DNA of 64,000 nucleotides. Origin: Oscarella lobularis. Lineage: Eukaryota; Porifera; Homoscleromorpha; Homosclerophorida; Oscarellidae. This document shows positions 48,401-61,200 of this stretch, in pieces. The number at the start of each line of letters is the position of its first letter. Within the stretch, counting starts at the first letter, position 1. Made by a program: the position numbers and the translations under genes. The stretch spans positions 124,001 through 188,000 of the forward strand of contig NC_089193.1 of NCBI RefSeq assembly GCF_947507565.1, in the 5' to 3' direction. The notes beneath the pieces are model-generated. The model ran no database searches and was not told where the DNA came from. It was given only the letters and a program-made list of their open reading frames with translations.

Positions 48401-48684
48401 GTTGGCAAGCTGATCCGGAAGATCGCCCGGCGTTCGGCCGTCTTACCCAGCTGCTAGGCAAAATGCTTGAAGCCGAAAATCAGAGCGAATATATTGATTT
48501 TGATGCTACCAGTTCACTTTCTTCTTACGACAAAAAATCCCGAAGCGGAAGGAGAGAGTCGGAAAGCGATGATGAGGCTTGGAGTCTCAATAGTATGACC
48601 CAGATAATGATTCGCGACGATGGCGATGAAGTCAGATATGTTGTTGGCTCCCCTGCATCGACAATTGCGGAGGACAACGTGTGA
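42495..48684 (+). CDS. RTK1: receptor tyrosine kinase with C-type lectin, SRCR and EGF ectodomain
   Basis: Exons: 42495-42762 (leader; cleavage likely after ASSADA), 43291-43692 (CTLD1), 43755-44708 (three SRCR domains in one exon), 44767-45016 plus 45069-45196 (CTLD2), 45269-45712 (CTLD3), 45762-45845, 45909-46316 (CTLD4), 46374-46494 (EGF1), 46561-46698 (EGF2), 46794-47126 (membrane helix and start of kinase), 47201-47379, 47452-47514, 47577-47676, 47727-47809, 47874-48088, 48148-48188, 48237-48333, 48381-48684. All phases agree. Lectin hallmarks include WIGL and NW motifs. The membrane helix (VVLVAIVFIVYARRK) is followed by the glycine loop LGDGFFGVVYKA, the lysine in VACKML, the tyrosine-kinase catalytic loop HRDLACRN, DFGLTRSVY and LPLRWMSIEA. 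A kinase insert of about 65 residues splits the domain, as in FGFR/PDGFR-type kinases. The catalytic set is complete. Ligand unknown; the ectodomain suggests glycan or microbial recognition or adhesion. Confidence 0.93.
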
Positions 48685-51386
48685 GACCCCAAAATATCGT
48701 AATGGTGACGCATAGGTTCATGCATGGCTAAATTACACTTTCTTGATGTTCTCAAAATGTCGTTTTTTTGTTCTTTCATGTTTTAGCCGAACGTTCTAGT
48801 AATGAAGAGGAAAACGGAGAAAAAAAGACAATTGTCTGTGTTTAGCTTAGTTTGCTTCGTAATTGAAACATAGAATGTGAAACTAGGAGAGAAGGCTACC
48901 GCAATTACTACAGCTCGTTGATCAAACGTTTACTTCTTTCTCACGTGGCTGGTCGAATAATATTTCTTACGTTGATAACATACAGGTGAATAGTCGACAA
49001 AATGTTAGCAGACGAGTGCTTCAATCCTTTCTACACGTCATTAGTCGATTACAGGATTACAAGAATCGGAACACAAGACATCGATGGGTGATGCCCTCTT
49101 TGAGGGTTCAGTACCGCCCGGACCACGAGAAATTTGCTCGCAGCGGCCGCTGTGAATATCGCTTGCACGTGCATTTTTAGCCAAAGCGAAAGACTCCTCT
49201 AAGCTTGCATTCGGTCGTCGAAAAGAGTTCAGGATAGGATCGAGGAGAGACGAGCCTCGATAGAGCGATAGATATTTACGGCTCTTGCTCCATGGGGATG
49301 AACTGAGACGCGTCGACTGCGCCGTCTTTGCGTATCATGCCGTATGCCTTAGTCGTACCTTTAAACGCAGCATGCAAATCGAGCCGGCTAGACTTTGTGT
49401 GTTTGTTTCGCAATGCGAAAAACTGCTAGTGAGACACCTTAAGGAGGCCTCACTTTTCGTAAAGATGCCAGCGTATAGAAAAAGTGAAGCGCTTCACTGC
49501 TTTAATACGTGCTTCACGAGAAAATGGGTCAAAAAACGTTACTTTACAGAACGAGGCTTCGTTAACGTCATCACAGACACCCGGATGTAGTCTCCCTCCC
49601 TCTTCCAATTTGTGTTCGGCCAGAGGGAGTACAACGTCGAAACGCAACCGTTCGTTGAACAAATGTCGTGCGGTTGGACTCTAGAATCTACGTGGCACGC
49701 CAAACGTCGCGAAAGGTCGTTTTCCTTTCGTTGCCTCTCCATTCGATCGATCAGATCTTATAGCGAACGTGCTCGATCTCTCTTTTATTTGCGAATTTAG
49801 ACGATCAAGCATTTTTTGCACGACCAAAGATAGACAGACAAGATCGAAATGCGCTGGAAGACGTACTTTGCCTCTATCAGGATTAATTCGCACGCGATGG
49901 ATCCCTCAGGTGAGTTGAAGCCGTGGGGTCACATGAACATCTTTTTTACCAGTGTACGCACTCGCATTTGCCCCAAAGGGCGCGACGAGGAACATAAACA
50001 CAGATGGCTGTGACGGAAGCGGCGGAAGTTGACTCAACATTTTGACGGATTCGTAGAAATTAAGTAAATCCCTCTCATCCGGTTGAAGATCGTTCGTGAT
50101 TGGCTAGCTGCAACGTTGCGTGAGTCCAGACAATTACAAGAGCACTGCCTCATCTATAAATCTCTTAGTCGATCAGCGCCACCCTCGCCTGCTGCAATGA
50201 CGTCCATCATGCTTTGGTCTGTAATTTCTCTTTGCCACAGTCTTCTGGCGGAAAATCGTCCGCGGGAATACTTCGAAGTGAAAGGTAGGAGTACACTGAG
50301 GGGTCGTGAAGCCGGCGACTGTACGTCGACTCGAGTCTCCGTGATCGATTCTCGTGGCTAGAACTCTGAACTGTGACCGAGCATCTTAAGGCGTTCTCCT
50401 TTTTTCCGCATATTGCGGTTTCCAAACGCGTTATATACCCAACTGGGAAGCGTGTAAAGGCGTATTAGATCTGACACTAAGTATATCAATGACGTGATGG
50501 CTTCTTGAAGCACAACGAAACCCGACTAGCGGACGCTTTTTGGTAGGAGCGACGTTTATTCCGCCCTCCCCATCTTGTTCGTAATTGACGACAGAGGGCG
50601 CTCTACGTTAGCAGGGGTCGGTAGAGCGGAACGAATATTCCTTACACAAATATTGATTCTGACAAAAGGCATCCGCTAACTGTCGCTGGGCTTCCGGAAG
50701 CTCTTCTTAACTGCTGAGTGAAGTAATTAATCTAATTTGTGGCTGGTCGACTTCCTAAATAGAGTATGCATGCGTAGTCGTGGCGCGATGAAAGGTTCGC
50801 TAGATGCCTTCGTTCTTTTGTACTCGAAATAGTGTTAATAATATGTTCATTTTGTCTCGACACACGGGGTCTTTTTTCCGACATTCTGCACTCCCTTACT
50901 ACTTACTTATCTTTAAATTATTTTAGGCAGCACCTTTTCAAGTTTTCCTCTCAAAGAGTCGTTGTCATACGGCGAATACAGTTCGCTACAAAGTATCTTG
51001 CAATCGACTTGCCATGTTTCCGCCTGCCGTAATAGGTACGATTACCGTTGCTAAATTTTATTTTTTTGTGGTTGATTTGCGTTCATAGACATGGTCAACG
51101 CCCGGGACCCGGTTTGCTTCGACTTGAAGAGGGCACTCACTTTGGAAACGCGCCGTTTTTCGAACGTTACAAAGATCAGGTTTCAGCAACAGCCATTAAT
51201 TAATTAATTAAATATCGGCATAACTTGTTACGTCGCAATCTTAGCTATTGTTGCCGTTTTTTCGAGTTAATGATGACAGGCACGTCGGAGACAAAACGGT
51301 CTGTTCTGACTTATGCACATCTTTTCTTGGTGAAGGCTTAAAGAATTGATTCATACAGCTGTAATGTGTTTCTCTTATTTCTGTAG
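48685..51386. other. Spacer between the tandem RTK genes
   Basis: No domain was recognised. A short ATG-led segment at 49849-49909 ends at a good GTGAGT donor without a found partner. The part from about 50150 onward resembles the RTK1 upstream region, including an exon-like segment at 51089-51178, and probably holds the RTK2 promoter and 5' UTR exons. Confidence 0.45.
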
Positions 51387-54300
51387 GTGCTAACGGCGAT
51401 CATGTTTCCCATGTCACCTCTAAAGTGTTCGTCATCTTTTCTTCTCATGTCTTCTCTCTGCTTGTCGTTTTCGTCGTTTTCGCATTTTTCTACGTTTATC
51501 TCTTCTCGAAGAGGCGTGGTTTGACCTGTTCCGCTTCCTCTTCTTCCAAAAGACGCGTCGTGAATTTTCAAGGCATTCGATTGCTTATGGTCGCCATCGT
51601 TTTGGAAATAGTTTTTGCAAGATCGGCTGAAGCCGTCGATTTCACTTCTGTTTCTTGTAAAGGTGAGAACTGCAGTTAATTAAGATGTATGTATATAATT
51701 CAGTTGCACATTCGTATTTGTATTAGCTATTCTATAAAATTAATTAGAGGTGCAAAGAGGAGTTGAATCTCTGAATATAGCGTATGAGGCTATCGTTTTG
51801 TCCACTATGCTATTACACCTTGGAGTGCAGAGGGCTTCATTGCGCATTACACTAGTAGCATACTGTACATGTCATACAGTACTGATTTTTTTCTGTTCTG
51901 TGACTTTTTCTGTTAAACAACACATGTCAGTAATCTTGGGTTTTAGAATGTGACCCTGGCTGGATCTGTTTCTATTCTTCGTGTCTCAAGATTTCCAGCG
52001 AGCAGTTGACCTGGCCTCAAGCAGCAGACGAGTGCTCCAGACACGAAGCCCATCTTTTCTCCATTGAAAAAGCAAACAAACTCGTCTGGCATTTCCTGTA
52101 TTCAAACTATCGCTTAAAGAAATTTTTAATCGGATTAGTAGGCACTCCAGCTCCTCAGGGCGGCTACAGCTATCGTTGGTCGGACGGCTCGCCGTTCGTG
52201 TATTCAGACTGGGAAAGTTTGAACAGTCACTGCAAAAGGGAATTATGTGCGGTAATCGTTCCTCGATGGAACGCAGCTCGTGGTTATCATGTGAGTTGGT
52301 CGGCAGTTTCCTGTCTGTCTCGAAACAGATTCATCTGCGAAAAACCAAAAAGTAAGTAACGCTTGTTTTTATGATAGACATTTTAAACAGACCATATTTC
52401 TTATTTCAAGATTGCATGAAAACGGACGTGCAACTTGTCGGCGGCGTAACCCCAAATCGTGGTCGCCTCGAGATTTTTCTCGACGGTGCATGGAACAGCG
52501 TCTGCCTGGGAAAGGGAGCTAGTCGAACGGCGGCTTCAGTGTGTAAGCAGTTAGGCTATTCTTCACTTCTGTTCGTACGAGCTATAAAACGCTTCGGAGA
52601 AAAGTTCAGAGCGAATTATTCGTACTCTGTTGATTGTTCGTGGAATAACGTTCTCAACTGTACATACGAGAAAACGACGTGCGACTTGGGGTTATTTTTA
52701 TCGTGTCGATCCGCTAGAACCTTTTCAATTGAAGTACGGCTGGTGAACAGCCCTGTGCCAAGCAGTGGTACATTAGAAGTTGGAATTGGTAACACTTGGA
52801 GAAAGGTTTGCGGACTTGAGCGAAACGTACTGTCAAGTCTACCTCGGGCCACTTGTCGGCATTTGGGATACGACAATGGAAACATGAGTTTTACAGGTCT
52901 TCGTAGGGGAAGGTTGAGATCTCTTCACTCTTTCTGTAGATCAAATTCAATTGGAGGATGCTCCTTTCTTGGATATTCTAGCCGTTGTTTTGACTTCATT
53001 CGGGTCGATTGCTTAAATTCCCAGTTGCAAGTGCGACTGGTCAATACTACTCGAAAAACGACAGAAAGAGAGGGTGCAATTGAAGTCTTTTTCAACGGAA
53101 ATTGGACCGCTGTTTGCGAGGACGAATGGAATATTAATGCATCTGAAGTTGTCTGCAGCGAATTGGGCTATAAGAATGCAGTTTCGTCGAGGCGATTAAG
53201 CTCTGATTTAGTAACCTCAAGCAGCCAAAGACTGGCGCCGCTCAAAGTTATTTGTCAAGGAAACGAAACGGCGTTGAGACAGTGTAATCATTTTATGTCG
53301 ACGAGCAGGCAATCGTGCAGAGCAGCTAGAGTCGTTTGCAAAGAAAAAGAATGTGAGCTAAACGATGTCTGCATGCATCATGTGCTTTAAGATACCTATT
53401 CCTTTAGATTGTCCCTCAGGGTGGTTTCTTTATGCCGACTATTGCTACACAGTTTCCCGTCTCATGTTCGTGCAACGAATGAACATGAGAGCTGGAGGAT
53501 GCGGTCCAGTGAACAGTGTTACCATTAACAGTCTTCATGAACAAGCTTTTGTTCTCTCTCTTCTTGCTGACATTCGAGGAGATGTTTCGATTGGCTTAAA
53601 AAGGCAAGCGGAAGAAGTATTTCAATGGCTGAACGGAGAACCTTTGAGGTAGCTGCCATGAAACTAGGTAGTAATTTTTTGACTTTACAAGCGTTTTCAG
53701 ATACGTCTCGTGGGCCAATGGAGAACCAAAAAGTTTTCATAGGTGCGTTGCTCTTGACGCTGTTAGTGGCTACTGGAAAACAGCGGATTGCTCTCAACGT
53801 AGACAAATGATATGCAAAATTGCTCTTGGTGAGAAACCGACATTGGAATTTTCTGAATCATTATTTGCTTTTCTAGTCGACATAAATACCGAACTTCGTG
53901 AAGCTAAAGATTCGTCAGCGAATGGTTTGTGTAGAGAGGAGGAACTCTACTTCAAGAACGCCTGCTATTATTGGTCTAAAGACGACGAGCTCGTATCGCA
54001 AGAACGCGCTGATGAAAATTGTCAAAATCGCGATGCTGCGCTCGCCTCAATAAGCACGGTGCACGAAAACGCTTTCATTGCAAAAGAAACGTCCGTTATC
54101 GAGGGATCACTCTATTGGATTGGTCTAGCTTACAAAAATACCGACTCGGTTCACGGAGCCTTTGAATGGCTTTATGGCCCTCTCGTCACTTTTACCAAGT
54201 GGGCAATGTACGAGCCAGTTTTCGAAGCTGAAAGTAATCACAGTTGCGTTTTGTTTGGATCGGACGGTCGTGACTTTGTTTGGTCTGTTTCAAACTGCAC

Positions 54301-57300
54301 TACCAAGGCTGGATATGTCTGCAAAAGTAATCTCGTCAAACATGGTGGGAGTATTTCAAATATTAGCGCTATTTTCTAGGAGTTGTTAATGAATCAAATG
54401 AAACTACATCAGTTTTGCCTGAAACTTCGAGTGGCTGTTAGTGCTTCAGACGTTTTCATATGCTAATATCTGATTTATTTCTTTTTTTATTAGATGTCTA
54501 CGTGTGTCCGAACGGTTGGACGAAGTTAGGCAACCGCTCGTGTTTTAAACGAGTTCACGCAAAGCAGACGTGGGATGATTCTTTGATTGACTGTGAGATG
54601 ATGGGAGGCTCTCTTGCCAGAATAACGTCAGTTCAAGAGCAGAACCTCCTAAATTCTAAAATTCTCAATGGCGAAGAGGCTTGGATTGGACTGAATGACA
54701 GATTCAATGAAGGCTTTTACGTTTGGGCTGACGGTTCGTCCTTAGTCTATGTAAACTGGAGTCCATCTGAAGTTGTGAAGAATGCTTCCTTACAAAGAGA
54801 ACACGACTGTGTAGCGGCTTCAACGAGTCATTGGAAGACAAAGACATGTACTGAGAAGAAGCCTAGCGTCTGCTTTCGGCCTGCAATTCTGGGTATGGCA
54901 GACGAGAGGAACGATCGTCCATCGCTAACATCGTCCGCTATTTAGATTATGATGAATGCTACAGCAACACAAGTATTTGCCACGTCAACGCAGCGTGTGA
55001 AAATACTCTTTCTTCCTACAACTGCACCTGCAAGCCGGGATTCACCGGAAATGGGACTACCTGCAAAGGTTAGATGTTTATACTTAGCACAACAGCCTTA
55101 TATACATGTATATTTAATGTAACTGTCACAGATTTGAACGAATGTGATCGCCGCTGTAACGAGAAAGGTCAACGGTGCCTAAATACATACGGATCATATG
55201 AATGCCTATGCGAAAGTGGCTGGACTGGAAATGGAAGCGTTTGCGTTGACGTGAACGAGTGCCATTTGAGTGACACATGTCATACTCACGCGACGTGCAT
55301 CAACAAAGATGGCTCCTATGACTGTGAGTGTGCACTTGGCTGGACTGGAAACGGTAGCGTTTGCATCGACATCAACGAGTGCGAGATGAAGAATCCATGC
55401 CATTCGAAAGCGAAGTGCACGAATACCGAAGGAACGTTTCAGTGTACGTGTCAACCGGGCTGGAGTGGAAACGGTATTTATTGCGACGATGTCAACGAGT
55501 GCGAGATAGAAAATTTATGCGATTCGCAAGCCACTTGCACGAATCAGGACGGTTCCTACAGCTGTATGTGTCTTCCAGGCTGGAGTGGAAATGGATTCTC
55601 TTGCAACGACACCAATGAATGCCTCCTACCAGGACTTTGCCACCGTTGGGCAAATTGTCGAAATACAAACGGATCGTTTGAGTGCCTGTGCAGCAGCGGC
55701 TATAAGGGCAATGGATTCCAATGCGAAGGTAAAAACACTAAATTTAGTGGCACTTAGGCAGGATAACTGACTTCTAATTTCTCCTCATTGCCTTGCAGGT
55801 ATTACATCTCGTTCTAAATTGAAAATCATTTTGCCAATCGTCATCAGCTCGTTAATTTTAATTGTGTTCTCTGTCATCGTCTTTGTTATCTATGCTCGGC
55901 GAAAGGCTCTTCTCCGTGGGTCGCTTCTTGGACCAGACCTCGTCGAACCACCTGACGAATGGGAAGTCAACGCGGGCGATATGACTTTGCTCGAAAAGCT
56001 GGGAAATGGCTTCTTTGGCGTTGTGCACAGGGCGTATCTTTATCACAGTCCATCGTCGAGATCGAGGCGACGTGGAAAGGCAAAAAATTCCTTGGGCGAT
56101 CAGAAGTCGGTGGTCGCTTGTAAAATGCTTAAAGGTATACCTACTCTTTTGTCAGCTAGATTTATTTAGGCTCAGTCTAATGAGTACCTGTCGTGTTTCT
56201 CCAGCAGCGAATGTGGAAAGGGAAGACTTTTTGGAAGAAATCAGGCTGATGAAACGGATCGGTCAGCACCCACACATTGTCAGCCTGCTTGGATGCATAA
56301 CGACATCCGAGCCGCTCTGCCTCATTGTGGAATACTGCATGCATGGTGATTTACTCAACTATCTTCGAAAGAAAAGATCTCAAGTTTGCATCAGTACACC
56401 TGTACACTGAACTCTGTTAGTCTTTGCTTTAGAGAGTCAGTCAAAAGCAGCAATCGAATACAAGTTGCTCAAACCCTGACAGTTTGGACGAGGTACGTGA
56501 ATAAACCTTTTTTATGATTTAGTCATTGATCACCGTATAAACATTGTGCCCATCGCGCCCATTTTTAGGATGATACACTCACACAGTGTGAGATAAATGA
56601 GGATTTGTGTAAAGCTAAAGATTTTGGTAGCGGTAAGTTTCAAGAAATTTGGATTGTATCAGCATGCAGGAATGTAATTAAAAGGTGAGTGTGAGAGCGA
56701 GAGCAGTGATGTTGGTCACGATTTGAGTTCCTCCGATCTCCTGTCATTTGTTTGGCAAATTTCATCCGGAATGGTGTGAAATAGTTTATAAGACATCTAA
56801 GTTCATTTGCCTGAATGGGGCTTTAGGAATATTTGGCTGGGAAAGGCTTGGTTCATCGCGACTTGGCATGTCGGAACGTGCTCGTCTGCGAAAATCAACT
56901 TCTCAAAGTGTCAGACTTTGGGCTAACCAGATCCGTCTATCAAGAAGGCGTTTATTGTCAAAAGAACACAAGACGTCTACCGCTTCGATGGATGTCTATT
57001 GAAGCCATGACGCACCGTCTTTTCTCTGAACAGAGCGACGTGTAATATTAATCTTTACTTATTCCGCGTCCTGCTCTAACAGTGTTTTCAATTTAGGTGG
57101 TCGTTTGGAGTTGTCATGTGGGAAATATATACCCTTGGTTAGCAAGATGTGTGTGTGCTCTCCCTCTCTTTTGATGTTCTTTTTTCTAGGCTCTTTTCCC
57201 TATCCTTGCGTTTTAAGTGAAAGACTTTTGTCGCATTTACGTAGCGGTAACCGGCTGACCTGCCCAGAGAACTGCTCTATTGACATGTTCGTCTTTTTTA

Positions 57301-57612
57301 CGATTCATCGCAATATATATACTGACATGCTCTTGCAGGTACAAGATAATGACTGCGTGTTGGCGCTCCGAACCCGAAAAGCGCCCATTATTTGGCAGTC
57401 TTACCCAGCAAGTAGGAAAAATGCTCGAAGCACAGCAACAGAGCAAGTACATCGTCTTTGATGCTTGGGACGCGGAATCAGGAATCGAAACAAAAGAGTC
57501 GGAGATCGATGATGAGACTTGTCCGCTCAACTATTTGGCGCATGATATGAATCGCGGCAAAGGCTCTGAAGTTAGGTACTATGTTGCTGGTTCCGCTACC
57601 TGTGCGGTGTAG
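51387..57612 (+). CDS. RTK2: tandem paralogue of RTK1 with six EGF repeats
   Basis: Exons: 51387-51662 (leader; cleavage likely after ARSAEA), 51947-52351 (CTLD1), 52411-53352 (three SRCR), 53408-53648 plus 53701-53828 (CTLD2), 53877-54326 (CTLD3), 54380-54436, 54494-54892 (CTLD4), 54946-55068 (EGF1), 55132-55728 (EGF2-6 in one exon), 55799-56134 (membrane helix and kinase start), 56205-56383, 56433-56492, 56569-56632, 56685-56773, 56827-57041, 57097-57137, 57190-57286, 57339-57612. Exon phases match RTK1 exon for exon. Kinase motifs: LGNGFFGVVHRA, VACKML, HRDLACRN, DFGLTRSVY, LPLRWMSIEA; all catalytic residues are present. EGFs 2-6 carry the calcium-binding start (D-V/I-N-E-C). The first exon has no early in-frame ATG, so translation starts either in an unseen upstream exon or at the internal Met near 51588, which still leaves a short signal peptide. 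Role inferred as for RTK1. Confidence 0.92.
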
Positions 57613-57845
57613 ACATGAAAAACACTATTGTTACTTTTTGCTCAGAATCATTTACTTATTGATTATTCCTATTGTTTTAAGTGTAACTGTGCTTATATTA
57701 TTAAATCTTGTGTGGTGATGCGCTGTAGCGACTCGTCTATTTACACTTTACTGCTGAATATCCGGGCTCACTTATACTAACAATGTCGCGGATTTTAAAG
57801 GGTAACCAGCTTTTTAGAGGAATACAAGGAAAAGCCGTTCTTTTT
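57613..57845. other. RTK2 3' flank
   Basis: AT-rich, with no coding signal. Confidence 0.35.
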
Positions 57846-58030
57846 TAAGAGGGCGTAGTCACTTTTTTAGTAAGCGTGGCTCTTTTTTAAGAGGGCGTGG
57901 TCACTGTGTTTAGTAGGCGTGGCTCTTTTTTAAAAGGGCGTGGTCACTGTGTTTAGTAGGCGTGGCTCTGTTTTAAGGCGTGGTTACTGTGTTTAGTAGG
58001 CGTGGCTCTTTTTTAAAAGGACGTGGTCAA
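57846..58030. repeat. GGCGTGG-containing tandem repeat, about 43-bp unit
   Basis: About four to five units of GGGCGTGGTCACTGTGTTTA plus GTAGGCGTGGCTCTTTTTTAA lie between the convergent RTK2 and NIDO genes. Each unit has two GGCGTGG boxes. Confidence 0.85.
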
Positions 58031-58263
58031 TTTTTTCGCGCGCTTTTTGGCATGTCTGATTAGGCAGTCCTTTACGTGCTCTCAAGTGCTTCACACACTG
58101 AAAAGAAAGTCTATTATAGTGCGACAGAAGAGCAGGAACGGCGAGCACATGCGGGTCACTAACATCAAAAACAAAAAAAGGACAAAAAAGACATTGGCGG
58201 GTGTCCTTATTGAGTAATTCCAATTTATGTCATCGTCTCATTCAATGCAGCCACATCCATCTA

Positions 58264-61200
58264 CTAACCTCCTGCGACGCCAGCCAAATGCCACCAGCCA
58301 AATGCCACCACGATCAGTGTGACAAAAGTGCAAAAAATCGCTAAAGCAACAATAGCCCAATTAGTGATGGTTGCCTTTTCATTTCCAATTGGAAACGCAT
58401 GAGAGGAAGGAGAAGCTGGTTCTTCTTCACACGTAAGACCATAAGTACCAGTAACGAGGCAAGAAATTCCGGACGAGTGACAAATGCCGTTAGTGCAAGA
58501 CAGACTTGGATCGCAAGGATCAACTAAATAAGCAGTCATAAAAAATGCGTAGAATTACTTTTCGCCAACCGTCAGGAGATGAATTGAAAGTAAGTTTTAC
58601 GTCGTGCGTTTGATAGGATATCGTGCTTTCGGGGTAATAGGCTCCATTTGGAAATACGATAGCTAGAGTGCGCTTGTCATCCCACAATGCAATCGATGAA
58701 ACGTTGTTCAAGTGTTTAAGTGAAAATGTGACAAGTCGTAGCAAATTGGACGGCATTCGTATTGGCGGCGTGTTCGTTTCGTGCGAAAATTTCACGAAAA
58801 TCGTCGCTCCTGGGTTCAGTCTGTCGTTTGACGATCCTTCAACGTGCATCTTAGTAACAATTACTCTCTGTAGTACCGAAAAAAAAAGTATAAGACATTT
58901 GCAAATTGTTTAGCAATCCCTAACCATTTCCTTTCGATCCAAAGCCTCCTCATGATATATTGCCATTTCCTTTGTCTCTTCTGTGTCTCGACGACGAGGA
59001 TGACGACTTGTCATTTGAGAAATGCAATTACCTTCTTTTCGAAAAACAATCTGAGGAGAATTGTCATTGACGGTGACGATGTCAACATGAGATACGGCGC
59101 TGCTGCTTGCAGAAGGGTGCCCGTTGTCAAAAACCGTTACAACAATCTAATAGGAAATCTTCGCAACGTTGACACGCATAGCCTATATGTTTGTACCTTG
59201 CGACCAATTGTTTTCGTAGATGTGTCGTTGAGAAAAATAGTTGGCTCGTCAGCTGACGAAGCGTAGAACAGTTTTCCAACTGAGCAGGCATAGAGCTATA
59301 CGTATAAATTAACTGCATGGCTATGCATTTGCCAAAACGCTTTAAAAAAAACCTGGCCGTCGTTTAAGCCGGTGAAAGTTAGAAGTTTGCCAGATGGATC
59401 CGGTTGATACTGAATGAAATACATTGATAAAAATAACAAAACATGAAGGGCTGTCACTCACAGTCAGGCCATCACAAGGCCTTAGCAAGTAGATGTACTC
59501 AGCATCATCAAGCTTGCTTGGGTAATCAGCGCTGCGCAAAAGTGAACGCAAACATATTATATGTATATCTGCTTTATACGTTGCAATCTTACGTCAATTC
59601 CACTGTCATTCTCTCAATGCTGTTGCCCTCAATCGAATCACTGATAGAGACGTCGAGGGGCTGACTTACAATACGCTGGCCGGCTTCTTGATTTTCAATA
59701 AATCTTATGCGATCGGCATTTCCTACGCCGACGCCCAAATCCAAACGCGGACCATCGTTTACAAATATGGTAGACACAGAAATGAAGACCGGCAAGCTCG
59801 AAGCCCCTTGGGCGTCCCACACCCTAATCATAATCTGAGGAACACTTTGGTCCGGCTCTGAAGCTGTGTTGTTGTAAGTGGCGGTAAATAGGATCTGCAG
59901 GTGGCAAAAGATAGCAAATAAACTAGAGAAAACGTCATTCTTACCTCTAGATAAGCCTCAAGCGACGCAATACCTCTCAACAGAACACTGGACGTGCCCT
60001 GTCCTATAACGACGACTCCGTGTCTAGCAGCAGTGCTCATGTTGACCAAGACGATGTCCCCACTGCGAGAAGCGTTGAATAAAATCGTCGCATTGCCAGC
60101 ATAAAAACTATCCACATCGACAAGAATGGTACGAGATGGTAATATTTTTAAAGGCGACCCGTTTTCAGTGTAAGTGATTGAATGAGATCTGTTTGCAAGC
60201 GGAGGAAATCGCACAGGTTGACCCGTCGGCGTAAATCGAAGAATAGGCGCGTCATTAACTGGAATGACAACAATGCGAATCTTTGCCGGAATACTACGAC
60301 TCTGGCCGTCGTAAACAACGACGTATACCATTCTATAAGACAATGCACGTAGCAGCGAGATAAAACTATATTTTTCAACCTTGAGGACGATGAAAGATTC
60401 GCAGGCGCCACTAAATTATTGACAAAGCCTAACGACGACAGAATCGCCTCGTAAATGGTGATGTTAGCTGCACCAGACAGTGTCTGCATAACATCAAATA
60501 GATGCAAGTTAATTATTGATGACAACGTTGAACTTACTAAATTCTGATTGTTGTCTCGACTATGCACAGTTACGCCCGCTGCTGTTGCAGTTGAATTATC
60601 GAGAACCAAAGCGTCACCGCTATGACCATTAACCAAAGAAATAAATGCTCTGTAAAGTGAAAATGATGCAGTTTAATAAAACGCTCTAGAAATATTTACC
60701 CTGCCATTATTAAATCGTCCATGTCCGTTATATTGATTCCGACAGATAGGTAACTGGGTGGCTGCCCTTCGGTGTACGAAACTGACGCCTCGACAGTTCC
60801 AAGAAATTTTACAAGCGGGATGAAATTAAAGTCAATCAGTCGCACGCTTGATAGAGCACGATCAACCATCACTAAATAGGGCTAAAACGTTAGCGCATAC
60901 CGAACTTGTTGGCTTGCCCAAAATACTCCGTCAAAAACGCTAAACTCAACATAGACGTCGTTCAGGCCTTCAAAATCCGGCTCACTAATTTTCAAAAAAT
61001 AGAGTTTAAGTTTAAGAAGCATCAGACATTTGCTCACAAATTGACATAAGTAACAGTGTTAAGAACAGCCTGGTAAACATCAGTGCTCGCGTTTCCGGTC
61101 AGCAACATTTCTTTTCCCGAATTCTTCATCTGGTAGATTAATAAAAACAATAAAAAACAAAGCTCAGAACTTCTACTTTTATATCGACGATGGTTGTCGC

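Noticed and set aside
49285-49590. 101-codon frame between the RTK genes
   Set aside because: No motif, many overlapping alternatives on both strands, and no splice context.
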